This document shows, one piece after another, positions 61,985-64,000 of a DNA stretch of 64,000 nt. A program made the translations under genes and the position numbers. Positions within the stretch are counted from its first letter, which is position 1. Each line of letters begins with the position of its first letter. Origin of the DNA: Adlercreutzia faecimuris (GTDB lineage: Bacteria; Actinomycetota; Coriobacteriia; Coriobacteriales; Eggerthellaceae); contig NZ_JAJMLW010000002.1 in assembly GCF_022669055.1 (NCBI RefSeq), positions 248,001 through 312,000 of the forward strand. Direction: 5' to 3'. The notes under the pieces were generated by a model, which worked only from the letters and a program-made list of their open reading frames with translations, had not been told where the DNA came from and made no database searches.

Positions 61985-64000
61985 CTACCTCCCGCGGCGG
62001 ACGGGGCGGCGGCGCAGGGCCGCCAGCACGAGCACGGAGAGCGAGCCCGCCACGGCCGCGGCGGCCACCAGCAGAAGCGCGCCGTCGCCCGTCTGGGCGA
62101 GCGCGATCAGCTGCGGCACGAGGGCGTCGCCCTTGTCCTTGCCGCCCGCGCCATCGGCGCCGCTGCCGGAGCCGGATCCGCCCTGGGTGCCGTCTCCCGA
62201 GCCGGAGCCGTCGCCGCCTCCCTGGGAGCCGTCACCGGCTCCACTGCCACCGTTGCCGTCGCCCTCACCGTCGCCGCCCGGCTTGTTGCCGCCATTGCCG
62301 TCGTCGCCGTCATCCCCGCCGGTGCTGTCGTCGCCGTCGTCATCCTTCGGCTCGTAGGGCTCGCCGCCCTCGAACTGGACGTACACCTCGTGCGGGCCGT
62401 CGACGTCGTCGAAGGTCACCTCGCCCTTGTCCACCAGGTCGGGCCGGGGCTTTCCGTCCACCCACACCATCACCGGGGGCTTGCCGCCGTCGCCCTCCCA
62501 GGTGACGGTGTGGCTGCTGCCGCCGGGGACGTGGACGGGCGGGGCGACCTCGCCCTTGCCCGACCCGCCGGTGGACACCTCGTGGTAGCCGGCCGGGGGC
62601 TTGTCGGGCAGCGTCTCGGGCGGCGCCGCGGCCAGCACCACGCGCACGGTGTGGTCGGCGTCGATGTCGTCGAAGGTCCAGGAGCTGTCCTTGGGCAGGG
62701 GCACCGCGACGCCGTCCACGTAGACGGCCTTCACGACGCTGCCCTCCTCCACCGTCCAGGTGACGGTGTGGCTGGCGCCCTCGCCGACGGTGACGGCCTC
62801 GGAGATGGTGCCCGCGCCGCCGCCGATGGAGGTGCTCACGTTGAAGCGCCGGTCGGCGTCGGGGTCGGCCACGCTGAACACCACGTGCACCTTGTGGTCG
62901 GAGCGCACGCCGTCGAAGGTGAAGGCGCCCGCGGCGGCCACCCGCGCCCGCGCCATGCGGGCCGGAGACGCCAGGCTCGCCGTCGCGGGGCCGGCCACCA
63001 GGTCGGGCCGCTCGATGCCGTCCACCTGGACGCGCAGCACGTCCTCGTCGGCGTCGGCCTGCCAGGTGACGGTGTGGGACCCGTCGTAGGCGACGGAGGC
63101 CGACTTGCCGGCCGTGCCGTTGCCCTCGCAGGTCACGTCAATGGAGTAGTAGCCGGTCGCGTCGAGCGTCTCGGCGGGCTGCACCGACACCACCACGCGG
63201 TGGTTCTCGGCGATGTCGTCGAAGGTGATGCTCGTGCCAGTGAGCAGGTCGTCGCGGGGCACGCCGTCGACGTGCACCGACGCCACGCGCCAGCCCGCCG
63301 CCGCGGCCCACTCCACCGTGTGACCCGAGCTGTGGGCCTCGAGGTTGCGCATCGAGCCGGTGATGGTGCCCGGGCCGCCGTAGATGGAGGTCTCGATGGC
63401 GTAGAGCGTATCGCGCACCCGCTCCTTGGCGGTGAGCACGACCTGCACCCGGCAGTTCTCCCGGATGGCCGCCACGGGAAGCGTGCAGGTCGCCCCGCTT
63501 ACCGCGTACTCCGACGGGTCGAGCTCGCGGCTCACGTTGCCGCGGGTGACGATGACCCGGTCGATGAGGTAGCCGTCCCCGACGCGCCAGGTGACGGCCT
63601 CGGTGGCGCCCTCCTCGACCGTGGTGCTCGGCGATATGGAGCCCGCGCCGCCGACGAGGGACGTGGAGAGCAGAAGCGACGGGTCGTCCGCGTCGGGGTC
63701 GTCGGGCTTGGGCGGGGCGGCGTCCTCGTCCTCGAAGGTCACCTCCACCACGTGGTCGGCGTCGACGTCTTTGAACACCTCGGTCGGGGGCGCCTCGGGC
63801 GCCGGCTTGCCGGGCTCGCGATCGAGGGCCTGGGCGGCCCGGTCGTAGACGAGCCTGCCGTCCACCACCACGCGGGTGACGCGGGCGTCGGCCGCGGGCT
63901 TCCAGCTCACCACGGCATCCGCGCCGCGACCCACCACCTGGGTGTCCGTGACGGCACCCGGGCCGTGCTTGACGGTGGTGATGGTGAACAGGTCGGCCGC
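61985..64000 (-). CDS. Repeat-rich cell-wall-anchored surface protein (N-terminus outside window)
   Basis: At least 671 residues; the frame is open to the right window edge, so the N-terminus and signal peptide are missing. About six beta-rich repeats of 75-95 residues share a G-x-G-x-I start, HTVTW, V-x-VDG-x and a TFDDI-x-x-DH-x-V-x-V ending, resembling bacterial Flg_new/internalin-B-type repeats. A long Gly/Asp/Ser/Gln-rich stalk follows, then LAQTGD, a hydrophobic helix (GALLLVAAAAVAGSLSVLVL) and RRRPVRRGR: a sortase signal with Ala in place of the Pro of LPxTG. Probably a surface adhesin or matrix-binding protein. Confidence 0.85.
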   Translation of the reverse strand, partial: AADLFTITTVKHGPGAVTDTQVVGRGADAVVSWKPAADARVTRVVVDGRLVYDRAAQALDREPGKPAPEAPPTEVFKDVDADHVVEVTFEDEDAAPPKPDDPDADDPSLLLSTSLVGGAGSISPSTTVEEGATEAVTWRVGDGYLIDRVIVTRGNVSRELDPSEYAVSGATCTLPVAAIRENCRVQVVLTAKERVRDTLYAIETSIYGGPGTITGSMRNLEAHSSGHTVEWAAAAGWRVASVHVDGVPRDDLLTGTSITFDDIAENHRVVVSVQPAETLDATGYYSIDVTCEGNGTAGKSASVAYDGSHTVTWQADADEDVLRVQVDGIERPDLVAGPATASLASPARMARARVAAAGAFTFDGVRSDHKVHVVFSVADPDADRRFNVSTSIGGGAGTISEAVTVGEGASHTVTWTVEEGSVVKAVYVDGVAVPLPKDSSWTFDDIDADHTVRVVLAAAPPETLPDKPPAGYHEVSTGGSGKGEVAPPVHVPGGSSHTVTWEGDGGKPPVMVWVDGKPRPDLVDKGEVTFDDVDGPHEVYVQFEGGEPYEPKDDDGDDSTGGDDGDDGNGGNKPGGDGEGDGNGGSGAGDGSQGGGDGSGSGDGTQGGSGSGSGADGAGGKDKGDALVPQLIALAQTGDGALLLVAAAAVAGSLSVLVLAALRRRPVRRGR

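Overview
This is a very G+C-rich bacterial chromosome segment that encodes almost entirely core functions. The gene content points to a Gram-positive, strictly anaerobic actinobacterium of the class Coriobacteriia (probably Eggerthellaceae or a close family; genus not resolvable here). Supporting features are an actinobacterial-type integration host factor (mihF), SpoVS and RNase Y in an otherwise non-sporulating gene set, LL-diaminopimelate aminotransferase, a ferredoxin-dependent 2-oxoacid oxidoreductase cluster, PyrR-regulated pyrimidine genes, and a wall-anchored surface protein with an LAQTG-type sorting motif.

Layout. 1-10.3 kb (+): end of rimO, a fused pgsA-cinA gene, recA-recX, then rny, a GHKL ATPase gene, spoVS, miaB, miaA, dapF. 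10.4-13.1 kb (+): dapL and hflX; hflX is preceded by a seven-codon leader peptide that looks like a macrolide-type ribosome-stalling peptide. 13.4-16.2 kb: lexA (-) divergent from a small SOS-controlled membrane protein (+), then nrdR, dut and a small membrane protein behind a terminator-ended leader RNA. 16.3-23.8 kb (-): an unrecognised gene, a tyrosine phosphatase/flavoprotein pair, hemW-dusB, an HTH-zeta toxin pair, lepA. 24.1-31.6 kb: rpsT (+, with a long charged tail), then holA, comEC, comEA, thiI, rpoZ, gmk, mihF (all -). 31.7-38.9 kb (-): carAB-pyrKDF. 39.8-43.8 kb (-): iron-siderophore-type ABC importer. 44.2-47.0 kb (-): pyrRBC. 47.4-55.7 kb (-): two acyl-CoA synthetases, a four-subunit 2-oxoacid:ferredoxin oxidoreductase, a MinD-like ATPase and two cupin regulators. 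55.9-61.9 kb (-): rsmB, fmt, def, dnaG. 62.0-64.0 kb (-): a repeat-rich wall-anchored surface protein running off the window.

Regulatory logic visible in the sequence: (i) LexA-type GAAC-N4-GTTC boxes sit in the recA promoter and in the lexA/small-ORF divergent region, defining an SOS circuit; (ii) the same PyrR-binding element followed by an intrinsic terminator precedes both carA and pyrR, so UMP synthesis is controlled by two matched attenuators; (iii) the hflX leader peptide suggests induction by ribosome-targeting antibiotics; (iv) two structured RNAs ending in U-tracts lie just upstream of rny and of the 15.7-kb membrane protein. Several long gene-free stretches (38.9-39.8 kb and 59.0-60.0 kb) carry short dispersed inverted repeats of unknown function. 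Many long apparent reading frames opposite real genes are artefacts of the high G+C content and are not annotated.
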